Positions 25,478 through 34,252 of a stretch of DNA of 64,000 nt are shown here, one piece after another. The stretch is from NCBI RefSeq assembly GCF_914271545.1, contig NZ_CAJZAH010000003.1, forward strand, positions 124,001 to 188,000. Reading direction: 5' to 3'. The translations under genes and the position numbers were made by a program. Source of the DNA: Cupriavidus respiraculi. GTDB lineage: Bacteria; Pseudomonadota; Gammaproteobacteria; Burkholderiales; Burkholderiaceae. The notes under the pieces were generated by a model. It did no database searches. It saw only the letters and a list, made by a program, of their open reading frames with translations, and had not been told where the DNA came from. Within the stretch, counting starts at the first letter, position 1, and each line of letters begins with the position of its first letter.

Positions 25478-26740
25478 TCATGCCAGCGCCGCGCTGTAAT
25501 CCTGTGCCTGCACCGCCGGCTGCCGTCCGGCCATGGCGTCGCCGAGCAGGCCGGCGCTTCCCATCGCCAGCGTGAATCCGAGCGCCCCGTGGCCAATGTT
25601 GAGCCAGAGCCCTGGCACGCGGGACTGCCCCACCAGCGGCAGGCCGCTGGGCGTGGCCGGACGCAGGCCGGCCCATGGCTGCAGCTGGTCCAGCGTGGCG
25701 TGCCGCGCCAGCCCGCCGAACAGCGCGCGCGTCTCGGCCAGCAGCGTGCCGGCGCGGCGCGCGTCTATGCGGGTGTCGGGCCGGGTCAGGTCGGCGATGC
25801 CGGCCACGCGCAGCGTATTGCCGATGCGGGCATAGACGATCTTGCGGGCCGAGTCGGTGACGCTGATATGCGGCGCGCTGGCGCCATCGCTGACCGGCAC
25901 GGTGATGCTGTATCCCTTCAGCGGCCACAGCGGCGGCCGCAGCCCGTGCGGGCGCAGCAGCGCCACGCTGCCGATGCCGCCCGCGACCACCACCGCATCC
26001 GCGGCTTCCAGGCCCCGTTCGGTGCGTACCCCGCTGACCCGTCCGCCCTGGCGCTCGATCGCCTGCACCGCGGTGCCGAAACGCAGGGCGACGCCGGGCC
26101 TGCCTTGCAGCAAGCGTGCCAGGCCCACGCAGAAGCGATGGCAGTCGGCCACTTCCTCGCTGGGCGTGAAGATCGCCCCCGCGATCTGGTCGCGGATGCC
26201 GGCCAGCGCCGGCTCCAGCGCGACCGTGGCGGCGCGGTCCAGCGCCTGCTGCTCGCAGCCCAGCGTGGCCTGGAAGTCCAGCAGCCGGCGGGCGGCGTCG
26301 AATGCCGCCGGATCGCGGTGCACGATCAGCTTGCCGCGCCGGGCCAGATCGAAATCGATCGCGTGGTCGGCGGCGAACGCCTGCATCAGGTCGCGCGAGT
26401 AGAAGGCCAGTCGCAACAGCCTGCGCGTGGTGGCGTCGCTCGCGGCGCTGGTGCAAGACCGCACGAATTGCAGCAGCCAGCGCCATTGGGCCGGATCCAG
26501 GCCCGGGCGAAAGCGTAGCGGGGAGTCGGGCCGCAGCAGCCAGCCCGGCACCTTGGACAGCACGCCGGGGCCGGCGAGGGGGGCCACGTAGCTGTAGCTC
26601 AACTGGCCGCCGTTGGCGAAGCTGGTTTCCAGGCCGGGGCCGTCGCGGCGTTCCATGACGGTGACCTCGTGCCCGTCGTTGGCCAACCGCCACGCGGTGG
26701 TCATGCCGACCACGCCTGCTCCGATGATGACGACCTTCAT
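25478..26740 (-). CDS. D-amino acid dehydrogenase, DadA-like
   Basis: A 420-residue FAD-dependent oxidoreductase of the DAO superfamily. The N-terminal dinucleotide motif is VVIIGAGVVGMTTAWRLA, and SFANGGQLSYSYVAPLAGPGVL is the DadA substrate-site signature. The C-terminal IGHGALGFTLAMGSAGLLGD closes the FAD site. DadA oxidatively deaminates D-amino acids and passes electrons to the respiratory chain. The start at 26740 lies directly before the Rossmann strand. It is divergent from a LysR gene and 111 bp upstream of gltI in the same direction, which suggests co-transcription and amino acid catabolism. Confidence 0.88.
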   Translation of the reverse strand: MKVVIIGAGVVGMTTAWRLANDGHEVTVMERRDGPGLETSFANGGQLSYSYVAPLAGPGVLSKVPGWLLRPDSPLRFRPGLDPAQWRWLLQFVRSCTSAASDATTRRLLRLAFYSRDLMQAFAADHAIDFDLARRGKLIVHRDPAAFDAARRLLDFQATLGCEQQALDRAATVALEPALAGIRDQIAGAIFTPSEEVADCHRFCVGLARLLQGRPGVALRFGTAVQAIERQGGRVSGVRTERGLEAADAVVVAGGIGSVALLRPHGLRPPLWPLKGYSITVPVSDGASAPHISVTDSARKIVYARIGNTLRVAGIADLTRPDTRIDARRAGTLLAETRALFGGLARHATLDQLQPWAGLRPATPSGLPLVGQSRVPGLWLNIGHGALGFTLAMGSAGLLGDAMAGRQPAVQAQDYSAALA

Positions 26741-26865
26741 TGGCTGCCCTTGCAATGTGATGGGCGCCAGCGTAGCGGAGCGGGCTTCGGCTGCCCAATG
26801 CGAAGACGTCCGGATCCATGTCTTCAGGCTATAGTGTCCGGCATCGACTCCCTAACCTTGTCACC

Positions 26866-27819
26866 ATGCGACTACGCCAGATCGAAGTGTTTCGCGCCGT
26901 GATGCTGACCGGCACCGTCACGGAGGCGGCCCGGCTGTTGCATATCTCCCAGCCGGTGGTCACCCGCGTGCTGCAGCATGCCGAGACCTCGCTCGGCTTC
27001 CGCCTGTTCGACCGGGTCAAGGGCCGGCTGCAGCCGACGACGGAGGCGGTGGCGCTGTATGGCGATGTTCAGCGGCTATATGGGGAGATCGAGCGGGTGC
27101 GGCGGGTGTCGGAGAGCCTGCGCCACAAGGGCGCGGGGCGGCTGCGCGTGGCGGCCACGCCCAGCCTGGCGGCGCCCTTGCTGGTGCCCGCGGTCCGCCG
27201 CTTCTGCGCGCGCCATCCGGACACCCAGGTGCAGGTGCTGACCCACCATACCGACGAGATCGTGCAGGCCTTGCTGCGCAACGAACTGGATCTTGGTTTT
27301 GCCTTCGCGCCGCCGCGGCACGAGGCCATCGACGGCGAGCCGGTGGCTACCGGCCGGATGCTGCTGGCGGTGCCGCGCGAGCAGCCGCTGCCCGGTGGCG
27401 GCCGGCGGGCCCGCGTGCCCATGCGGCAGCTGCTGGACCGGGCCTTTATCGACTACGACGACAACAGCTCGCTGGGTTTGCTGGTGCGGCAGATGCTGGC
27501 GCGCAACGCGCTGGAACCGCGCTCCACGCTCGAGGTCCAGACGTATTCGCTGGCGCTCTCGCTGGTCGAGAGCGGGCTGGGACTGGCCGTGCTGGACCAG
27601 TTCACGGCGCTGGGCGCGCCCGCGGACCGGGTCAGCCTGCACGACCTGCAACCGGCCCTGGCGTTCGAGATCCATATGCTGCGTGCGAGCCACCGGGGCA
27701 TTTCCAGCCTGGCGGACGACATGCGCGAGCAGTTCAGGCTGGCCGCCGCGGAACGGGGCGCCAGCCTGCCGTCGCGGCTCGAAGCGCCCGCCGTGACCTT
27801 CGACCATGCACTGAAGTGA
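26866..27819 (+). CDS. LysR-family transcriptional regulator (divergent from dadA-like gene)
   Basis: A 317-residue LysR regulator. The helix-turn-helix TVTEAARLLHISQPVVTRVLQHAE and wing LGFRLFDRVKGRLQPTTEA are clear, and the effector domain begins near residue 90. The ATG at 26866 is right before the DNA-binding domain (MRLRQIEVFRAV). With 125 bp separating it from the divergent dadA-like gene, the standard expectation is that it controls that gene and possibly gltI. The effector is probably an amino acid, by context only. Confidence 0.88.
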   Translation: MRLRQIEVFRAVMLTGTVTEAARLLHISQPVVTRVLQHAETSLGFRLFDRVKGRLQPTTEAVALYGDVQRLYGEIERVRRVSESLRHKGAGRLRVAATPSLAAPLLVPAVRRFCARHPDTQVQVLTHHTDEIVQALLRNELDLGFAFAPPRHEAIDGEPVATGRMLLAVPREQPLPGGGRRARVPMRQLLDRAFIDYDDNSSLGLLVRQMLARNALEPRSTLEVQTYSLALSLVESGLGLAVLDQFTALGAPADRVSLHDLQPALAFEIHMLRASHRGISSLADDMREQFRLAAAERGASLPSRLEAPAVTFDHALK

Positions 27820-28019
27820 GCCGGCGGGCCGGGGCCACCGCGGCATGTTCAATCGGTTTGAATATGTCAGTGAAGATGGGGGCTTCCCGGCCGCCTTGGG
27901 AAGCACAATAATGCGACCATCCGCTCGTTCACGAGCACGCCGGAGCGCCTGGCCATCGTTGGCTGCCCCGGCGCGACCGACAAAGAATATGAAGCGCCCC
28001 CGCGCAGGAACCGTTATCG

Positions 28020-28610
28020 ATGCGTCAGCCAACTTCGCCGTCCCCTTCGCAGCCCGCCGCCGGCACACCCCACGCCTACGGGGCGACCGCCATCGGCCTG
28101 CACTGGATCGTCGCGCTGCTGATCCTCGGGGCCTTCGCCTTGGGCCTGTACATGACCGGCATTCCCGGCTTCACGCCCACCAAGCTGAAGCTGTACTCGT
28201 GGCACAAATGGCTGGGAGTGACGGTGTTCGCGCTGGCGCTGATCCGGGTGCTGTGGCGCCTGACCCATGCCGCGCCCCCGGTCGCCGCCGGCACGCCGGC
28301 CTGGCAGGCGACGGCCGCCCACGCGGTGCACCGGCTGCTGTACGCGCTGATCGTCGTGGTGCCGGTGACCGGCTATTTCTACAGCCTGTCGGCCGGCGTC
28401 CCGGTGGTGTACCTGGGCGTCTGGCCGCTGCCCGTGCTGATCGAGCCGAATGACACGGCCAAGGAGGTCCTGAAGCAGGCCCACATCTGGCTGAACTATC
28501 TGATGGCGGCCATCGTCGCCGTCCATGCGGCCGCGGCGGTCAAGCACCATGCCGTCGATCGCGACGGCACGCTGGGACGTATGCTGCCGTTCCTGAAGTC
28601 AGGCAAGTAG
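28020..28610 (+). CDS. Cytochrome b561
   Basis: A 196-residue membrane protein with four transmembrane segments. Conserved His residues occur in IGLHWIVALLIL, LYSWHKWLGVT, AHIWLNYLMAAIVAVHAAAA and near the end, consistent with two b-type haems of the bacterial cytochrome b561 (CybB/YceJ) family. It carries electrons in the cytoplasmic membrane, probably from quinol. The next two genes encode YceI proteins, as in the E. coli yceJ-yceI pair. Confidence 0.9.
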   Translation: MRQPTSPSPSQPAAGTPHAYGATAIGLHWIVALLILGAFALGLYMTGIPGFTPTKLKLYSWHKWLGVTVFALALIRVLWRLTHAAPPVAAGTPAWQATAAHAVHRLLYALIVVVPVTGYFYSLSAGVPVVYLGVWPLPVLIEPNDTAKEVLKQAHIWLNYLMAAIVAVHAAAAVKHHAVDRDGTLGRMLPFLKSGK

Positions 28611-28708
28611 TCGGCATGCCGGGAATGCCCCGGCATGCGCACCCGTTTCCGAATCCTGGCGCCCGGGTCAAAGCTCGCGCGGCGCCGGCAATCTGCAAGG
28701 AGTATTGG

Positions 28709-29278
28709 ATGCAACGTATCAACCGACCCGGCATGTGGCTGGCCGCGGCCGCGCTGGCCACGGCCGGCATCACCGCGAATATCGCGTCGGCGCAGGTCGA
28801 CGTGGCCAAGAGCTCGGTCACGGCCGTGGCGCGCCAGATCGGCGTTCCCATGGAGGGCAAGTTCAGGAAGTTCGACGCCGCGGTCGACTTCGATCCCGCC
28901 AGGCTGGCCACGTCCAGCGCCAAGGTGGAGATCGACGTCGCCAGCTTCGAGATCGGCGACGCGGCCACGACCAAGGAAGTCAAAGGCCGCGACTGGTTCG
29001 ACGCCGCGCGTTTTCCAAAGGCCGTGTTCCAGTCGACCGGCATCCGCAACGGCGCCGCGGGCAAGTACGACGTGACCGGCAAGCTGACCATCAAGGGCAA
29101 GACGGTCGACGTCGTGGTGCCCGCGACCTATCGCCAGGAAGGCGCCGGCCAGGTCTTCGAGGGTGTGCTGCCGATCAAGCGCACTGCCTTCAACATCGGC
29201 GAGGGCGACTGGAAGGACACGTCGGTCGTCGCCGACGACGTCCAGATCAAATTCCGTATCGTCACGGCGAAGAAGTAA
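28709..29278 (+). CDS. YceI family periplasmic protein (first copy)
   Basis: A 189-residue lipocalin-like YceI protein with a cleavable signal peptide (cleavage probably after IASA-Q). The mature part has the domain's strand pattern, including [32 protein letters not shown] and [15 protein letters not shown]. YceI relatives bind isoprenoid lipids such as polyprenyl quinone precursors. The ATG at 28709 has an AAGGAG ribosome site. It lies 98 bp after cytochrome b561. Confidence 0.9.
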   Translation: MQRINRPGMWLAAAALATAGITANIASAQVDVAKSSVTAVARQIGVPMEGKFRKFDAAVDFDPARLATSSAKVEIDVASFEIGDAATTKEVKGRDWFDAARFPKAVFQSTGIRNGAAGKYDVTGKLTIKGKTVDVVVPATYRQEGAGQVFEGVLPIKRTAFNIGEGDWKDTSVVADDVQIKFRIVTAKK

Positions 29279-29357
29279 GGCCGCGGCGGGCAGCCGCCGT
29301 TGCGCCGTCGATTGCTGTTGGTTCACCCCCATTCATTCACGATTTTCCGGAGCACCC

Positions 29358-29948
29358 ATGACCCTGCGTTCCCTCGTTCTCGCCCTTGCCGCCGCCTCGG
29401 CCACCCTCGCCGCCGGCGCCGCCTCGGCCGCCGCGGTGACCTATAACCTCGACCCGAGCCATACCTACCCGAGCTTCGAGGCCGATCACCTGGGCGGACT
29501 GTCCAAGTGGCGCGGCAAGTTCAACAAGTCGAGCGGCGTGGTGACGCTGGACCGTGCGGCCAAGACCGGCACGCTGGACATCAAGATCGATACCGCCTCG
29601 ATCGACTTCGGCCACAACAAGATGAACGAGCACGCCACGAGCCCGGACATCTTCGACGCGCAGGCCTATCCCGAAGCCACCTACAAGGGCAAGTTCTCCA
29701 AGTTCGCCGGCGACGTGCCGACCGAGGTGGACGGCGTGCTGACGCTGCGCGGCGTGTCCAAGCCGCTGAAGCTGGAGATCCGCGAGTTCAAGTGCATCCA
29801 GCATCCGATGCTCAAGCGCGAAGCGTGCGGCGCCGATGCGTTCGCCACCTTCAACCGCACCGACTTCGGCGTCGACTACGGCGTCAAGATGGGCTTCAAG
29901 CCCGAGGTCAAGCTGGCCATCCAGGTCGAAGGCGTGCGCGCCGACTGA
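29358..29948 (+). CDS. YceI family periplasmic protein (second copy)
   Basis: A 196-residue YceI protein with a signal peptide (ASA at about residue 24) and the signature start [27 protein letters not shown]. It keeps the canonical [17 protein letters not shown] segment and is closer to classical YceI than the preceding copy. The C-terminal half carries two Cys residues in [19 protein letters not shown], which could form a disulfide. It ends the b561-yceI-yceI operon, followed by a strong terminator. Confidence 0.93.
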   Translation: MTLRSLVLALAAASATLAAGAASAAAVTYNLDPSHTYPSFEADHLGGLSKWRGKFNKSSGVVTLDRAAKTGTLDIKIDTASIDFGHNKMNEHATSPDIFDAQAYPEATYKGKFSKFAGDVPTEVDGVLTLRGVSKPLKLEIREFKCIQHPMLKREACGADAFATFNRTDFGVDYGVKMGFKPEVKLAIQVEGVRAD

Positions 29949-29982
29949 TCGGGTCGCCGCCCGCGGCGCGGGCAGTACCGGC

Positions 29983-30015
29983 AAGGCCGGGTTCGTCGGC
30001 GAACCCGGCCTTTTT
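29983..30015 (+). terminator. Rho-independent terminator after the second yceI
   Basis: A 13-bp perfect stem (AAGGCCGGGTTCG with CGAACCCGGCCTT) around loop TCGG is followed by T residues. It isolates the phcB promoter from upstream transcription. Confidence 0.93.
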
Positions 30016-30332
30016 CTTTGGTGCGGCGCGACGGTTACCGGGGCCGTTGTCCGCATGGGACTCGCACAGTACAATCGGTGCGACTTATGCTGCGCGGCGC
30101 GGCAGTCCTTGCCGCAAGGCGCGCGCGCCGTTCGTGCCGCCGGCCGTGCGGCAAGCCCCCAACCCTGACGTTCCGAGGCCGCCACAGGCCCCATCCCTAT
30201 GTCCTGATTTCGTCGTCGCGCTTCGCCCACCGCCGACCGGTCGCGGCCCTTGCCGCTCGCCAAGCCTGACCGCCGTGGCATGGCCACCCGCGTGTCAGCC
30301 CGCATACTTCGGATTTCCCCTGGCGCCTAACT
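30016..30332 (+). other. phcB upstream region and leader
   Basis: About 320 bases between the terminator and phcB. A sigma-70-like promoter (30047-30075) lies far from the gene, leaving a leader of about 250 bases. An Arg-rich 60-codon open frame (30087-30269) exists in the leader but lacks a ribosome site and looks like chance. Confidence 0.5.
30047..30075 (+). promoter_or_regulatory. Candidate sigma-70 promoter of the phc operon
   Basis: TTGTCC (30047-30052) and TACAAT (30070-30075) are separated by exactly 17 bases. It is the best promoter-like match I saw in the window and is the only good candidate between the preceding terminator and phcB. Confidence 0.6.
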
Positions 30333-31724
30333 GTGTACTCCCAAACGCAAATCGATCCGGTGGTCAGCTTCCGCAACTCGCAGGGCGAGCAGGTGCGAGG
30401 TACGATCATCAACCTGCAGAGAAAGTCGCTGGTGATGGAGGTCTACAACCCGTACTCCATCGTCCAGGTCAGCGAGGTGCTGAGCGAGCTCAGCGTGCGT
30501 ATCGGCACCAAGAACGCCTACCTCGGCAAGGCCGTGGTGATGAGCCTGGTCAATACCGGCCTGACCGCGGTGGTATCGCTGACGCTGATCGACGAGTGGC
30601 GCGAGCTGAGCGACCTGCCGAACGAGCCCCGCTCGGTGGGGCGCGAGGCGGAATTGTTCGTCAACGACTGGGACGCGCGCTTCAATATCCGGCGCGACTA
30701 CCAGATCGTGGTCAACGAGATGCGCGCCTTCCTGTCCGAGGTGTCGCGCTGGGTCGAGCAGGTGGACCTGACCGAGAACCTGCCCAAGACCGACGGGCGC
30801 CTGCGCGAGGACGTGTTCGCCGAGCTGGCCACGCCCATCATGGTCAAGGTCAAGACCTACCTGGACCGGCTGGAGGCGGAGGCCGAGCGCGTCGACCCGG
30901 AGATCGCCCCGGTGCACCGCACCTACGCCCAGTCCGCGCTGCATCCGCTGCTGCTGCGCGCGCCGTTCGTGTATCGCACTTTCACCAAGCCGCTGGGCTA
31001 TGCCGGCGACTACGAAATGGTGAACCAGATCCTGAGCGATCCGCAGCAGGGGCCCACCACCTACTTCCAGATCGTCAATACCGCCTTCCTGAAGGCGGCG
31101 GTGGCCACGGCGCACCGCAACCGCATCGATCTGCTGGTGGACTTCCTGTCGCGCCAGGCCGACGCCGCGCGCGCGGCCGGGCGCACGTACCGCGTGCTGA
31201 ACGTGGGCTGCGGCCCGGCCTTCGAGATCCAGCGCTTCGTGCGCGAGTACCCCAACCCCGAACTGCTGTCGTTCCAGCTGGTGGACTTCAGCGAGGAGAC
31301 GCTCGAATACACCCGCGCCTCCATCGAGCGCGCCGCCACCGGCGCCGGCCGCAAGGTGGCCGTGGAGATGCTGCACCAGTCCGTCCATGAGCTGCTCAAG
31401 CGCAAGATCTCGGCGGGCGATCCAAGCCTGCGCGAGTTCGACGCGGTCTATTGCGCGGGCCTGTTCGACTACCTGTCCGACAAGGTCTGCGCGCGCCTGC
31501 TGAGCTATTTCGCCGCCCGCACCCGTCCCCAGGGCGAGCTGCTGGTGACCAACGTCCATTCGGACAACCCCGAGAAATTCGGCATGGAGCATCTGCTGGA
31601 GTGGTACCTGATCTATCGCGACGAGGCGAGGATGGAAGCGCTGCTGCCCGAGAACTCCAGCGCGCACAAGCTCTACGTCGACGCCACCGGGGTCAACGTC
31701 TTCGCCGAAGCGACCATCGCGTGA
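30333..31724 (+). CDS. phcB: PhcB-type SAM-dependent methyltransferase (quorum signal synthase)
   Basis: A 463-residue protein with a class I SAM-methyltransferase domain in its C-terminal half: glycine loop VLNVGCGPAFEIQ near residues 288-300 and acidic strand LVDFSEETLEY. In Ralstonia solanacearum PhcB makes the methyl ester quorum signals 3-OH-PAME or 3-OH-MAME from hydroxy fatty acids. The N-terminal 85 residues look like a small beta-domain, perhaps PilZ-like but without a clear RxxxR motif. The start is GTG with no good ribosome site; the next Met is too far in. First gene of phcB-phcS-phcR-phcQ, and the neighbours make the assignment strong. Confidence 0.87.
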   Translation: MYSQTQIDPVVSFRNSQGEQVRGTIINLQRKSLVMEVYNPYSIVQVSEVLSELSVRIGTKNAYLGKAVVMSLVNTGLTAVVSLTLIDEWRELSDLPNEPRSVGREAELFVNDWDARFNIRRDYQIVVNEMRAFLSEVSRWVEQVDLTENLPKTDGRLREDVFAELATPIMVKVKTYLDRLEAEAERVDPEIAPVHRTYAQSALHPLLLRAPFVYRTFTKPLGYAGDYEMVNQILSDPQQGPTTYFQIVNTAFLKAAVATAHRNRIDLLVDFLSRQADAARAAGRTYRVLNVGCGPAFEIQRFVREYPNPELLSFQLVDFSEETLEYTRASIERAATGAGRKVAVEMLHQSVHELLKRKISAGDPSLREFDAVYCAGLFDYLSDKVCARLLSYFAARTRPQGELLVTNVHSDNPEKFGMEHLLEWYLIYRDEARMEALLPENSSAHKLYVDATGVNVFAEATIA

Positions 31725-31782
31725 TGCCCGGATGCGGCGCCCTGGCGGCGCCCGAGCCTGGATCACTTCTGACAAAGCGCCG

Positions 31783-33114
31783 ATGAGCACCAACCAACTT
31801 TACGCCGGGTACGAGAACGAGCTGGCGGACTTCCGTCTGGCCTTCAGCCGGGGCGGCGCCTATACGGCCATCGCGCTGGTGCTGCTGGGCATGGGGCTGG
31901 ACTATGGCCAGTACCCGCAGTGGCAGGGGCCGTTCGCCGCCGCGCGCATCGTGGTGTCGCTGGCGATCGCCGGCATCGTAGTGGCGCTGTACAGCGCCGC
32001 GGGCCGGCGCCTGGTGCCGTGGCTGACGCTGACCTGGCTGCTGCTGCCGCAGATCATGATCGCGTGGATGATCCAGCAGACCGACGGCGTCGCCTCGCCG
32101 TACTACGTCGGGCTGTATCTGGCCATCTTCGCCTCCGGCATCGCGCTGCCGTTCGGGCTGTTCCAGAACCTGGTGTTCGGGCTGATTTCCTACCTGTGCT
32201 ACCTGGTGGCCTGCCTGCTGCATCCGGCGGGCATCGAGCCGGTCGGCACCTTTATCCTGAACTCGCTGTTCATCCTGTTCGCGGCCGCCGCCAGCGCCGT
32301 GTACACCTTCTTCAACGAGCGCGCCCGCTTCATGCTCTTCACGCTGAAGGCGGAGGTCACGCGCAAGAATGCCGAACTCGAGGGCATCAACCGCAAGCTG
32401 ATCGACATCAAGGGGCAGATGCTGCAGCAGGAAAAGATGGCCGCCATCGGCACGCTGGCGGCGGGCCTGCTGCACGAGGTCAACAACCCGGTCAATTTCT
32501 GCCTGATGGCGGTCGAGGTCGCCATGGAGGAGCCCGCGGCCAAGAAGGAGCCGGCGCTGCAGGAATGCCTGGTGGACGCCAAGGATGGCATGAAGCGGAT
32601 CCAGCATATCGTCTCGGACCTGAAGACCTTCGCCTATCGCAAGCCCGGCGCGGAGGCGGAGGGTCAGCCCTTCCTGTTCGAGAAGGCGCTCGATTCGGCC
32701 ACGCGGCTGACCGCGCACGAGCTGCGCGGGGTGCAGATGACCCGCGAGCTGCCGGCCGACACGCTGGTGCTCGGCGACGAGGCCGCCATCATCGGCGTGC
32801 TGATCAACCTGTTCTCCAACGCGGCGCTGGCCATGCGCAAGGCCGGCACCGCCGCGCCCGCCATCCATACCCGCGGCGAGTGGCGCGATGGCCGGCTGCA
32901 TCTGACCGTGCGCGACAACGGTCCGGGCATCGCCACCGAAAACCTGGCGCGGGTGTTCGAGCCGTTCTTCACGACCCGCGACGTGGGCCAGGGCCTGGGA
33001 TTGGGACTGTCGATCAGCTATGCGGTGATCGAGCGGCACGGCGGCCTGCTGTTCGCGGAAAGCGAGCTGGGCCAGTGGACGGCCTTCAGCTTCGATCTGC
33101 CACCGGCGGAATGA
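31783..33114 (+). CDS. phcS: PhcS-type membrane sensor histidine kinase
   Basis: A 443-residue kinase. Residues about 25-178 form six hydrophobic segments with hardly any soluble sensing domain, as expected for a receptor of a lipophilic signal. After a coiled-coil linker (about 185-215) comes the H-box AAGLLHEVNNPVNF with His231, then an N-box in LINLFSNAALAM, and G-boxes DNGPGIA and GQGLGLGLSISYAV. In R. solanacearum PhcS senses the PhcB product and phosphorylates PhcR. The ATG at 31783 is 58 bp after phcB, and phcR follows 7 bp after its stop. Confidence 0.87.
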   Translation: MSTNQLYAGYENELADFRLAFSRGGAYTAIALVLLGMGLDYGQYPQWQGPFAAARIVVSLAIAGIVVALYSAAGRRLVPWLTLTWLLLPQIMIAWMIQQTDGVASPYYVGLYLAIFASGIALPFGLFQNLVFGLISYLCYLVACLLHPAGIEPVGTFILNSLFILFAAAASAVYTFFNERARFMLFTLKAEVTRKNAELEGINRKLIDIKGQMLQQEKMAAIGTLAAGLLHEVNNPVNFCLMAVEVAMEEPAAKKEPALQECLVDAKDGMKRIQHIVSDLKTFAYRKPGAEAEGQPFLFEKALDSATRLTAHELRGVQMTRELPADTLVLGDEAAIIGVLINLFSNAALAMRKAGTAAPAIHTRGEWRDGRLHLTVRDNGPGIATENLARVFEPFFTTRDVGQGLGLGLSISYAVIERHGGLLFAESELGQWTAFSFDLPPAE

Positions 33115-33121
33115 GGACGCG

Positions 33122-34252
33122 ATGAGCGATGTCAGGCAATCCCGGCTAACCGTGCTCTACGTCGACGACGAGGACATGGCGTGCAAGTACTTCGCGCGTG
33201 CCGCCGGCCCGGGCTACGAGGTGCTGACCGCGGACGGCGCGGACGCCGCGATGGCGTTGCTCGCGCGCGAGGGCGCCCGGGTCGCGGTGCTGGTGACCGA
33301 CTTCCGCATGCCCGGCCGCAACGGCGGCGACCTGTTGCGGCAGGTCGCGCAGGAGTATCCGCAGATCGTGCGCCTGCTGGTGACGGCCTATGCGGACAAG
33401 GACATGCTGCTGCAGACCGTCAACAGCGGCGAGGTGTTCCGCATCCTCGAGAAGCCGCTGGGCGTGCAGGCGGTGCGCGACGTGCTGGAGCTCGCCCACG
33501 AGCGCTACCGCGAGCGGCTGGCGCGGCGGGAGCGTTTGATCGCCATCGACGAGACGCTCGCCTTTCTCGCACATGAACTGAACACGCCGCTGGCTGCGAT
33601 CGCCAACTTCGCGCGCGGCGTCGAGAGCCGCAGCGCCGCCGACTTGGACGCGCAGCGGCAGGCCGAGATCGGCCAGGCCGCCGCGGCGATGCAGAGCAAC
33701 GCGCAATATTGCCTGGCGGTGATCTCGTCGTTCCTGCAATCGGTGCGCGGCAATGGCGGACGTCCGCTGGCGGCCGGCGACGAGCACGAGGTCACGGCCG
33801 GGCGGCTGATCGCCGCGCTGCTGGACAGCTATCCGTTCGAGGGGGCGCAGCGCGGCTGGATCGAGGTGGAAGTGCTGGGCGACTTCCCGGTGCAGACGCT
33901 GCCCAATTGCGTGTCGCTGGTGCTGTCATCGCTGATGAGCAATGCGCTGCGCGCACTGGCGGGCCAGGCCGAACCGCGGCTGCGCTTTGTCGTCGAGGCC
34001 GAGCCGGAGCCCGCGATCCGGATCGCCGACAACGGTCCCGGCATCCGCCCCGACGTGATGGAGCGCCTGCTGGTCGATCCGGTCACCACGCACGCCGCGG
34101 CCGGCGGCAATGGCCTGGGCATGATCTTCTGCAATCGGGTCATGCAGTCTTTTGGCGGTGGCATCCGTGTCGAGTCGATGGCGGGCGCCGGTACCACCGT
34201 GACGCTGGATTTTCCCAATACCAAGAGTCGAATGCATAGGAGCGATCGATGA
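33122..34252 (+). CDS. phcR: PhcR-type hybrid: receiver followed by histidine kinase domain
   Basis: A 376-residue protein in which a receiver domain comes first and a kinase domain is the output. Receiver: LYVDDEDMACKYF with the acidic pair, phosphoacceptor Asp60 in LVTDFRMPGRNG, and Lys in ILEKPLG. Kinase: His151 in FLAHELNTPLAAI, N-box SSLMSNALRAL, G1 IADNGPGI and a GLGMIFC loop. This order is the known peculiarity of PhcR in R. solanacearum, where it relays the PhcS signal and thereby relieves repression of PhcA function. The GAGG ribosome site is good. Its stop overlaps phcQ in ATGA. Confidence 0.88.
   Translation: MSDVRQSRLTVLYVDDEDMACKYFARAAGPGYEVLTADGADAAMALLAREGARVAVLVTDFRMPGRNGGDLLRQVAQEYPQIVRLLVTAYADKDMLLQTVNSGEVFRILEKPLGVQAVRDVLELAHERYRERLARRERLIAIDETLAFLAHELNTPLAAIANFARGVESRSAADLDAQRQAEIGQAAAAMQSNAQYCLAVISSFLQSVRGNGGRPLAAGDEHEVTAGRLIAALLDSYPFEGAQRGWIEVEVLGDFPVQTLPNCVSLVLSSLMSNALRALAGQAEPRLRFVVEAEPEPAIRIADNGPGIRPDVMERLLVDPVTTHAAAGGNGLGMIFCNRVMQSFGGGIRVESMAGAGTTVTLDFPNTKSRMHRSDR

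Noticed and set aside
30087-30269. 60-codon Arg-rich open frame in the phcB leader
   Set aside because: ATG falls only about 5 bases after the predicted transcript start, lacks a ribosome site, and composition matches random GC-rich sequence.
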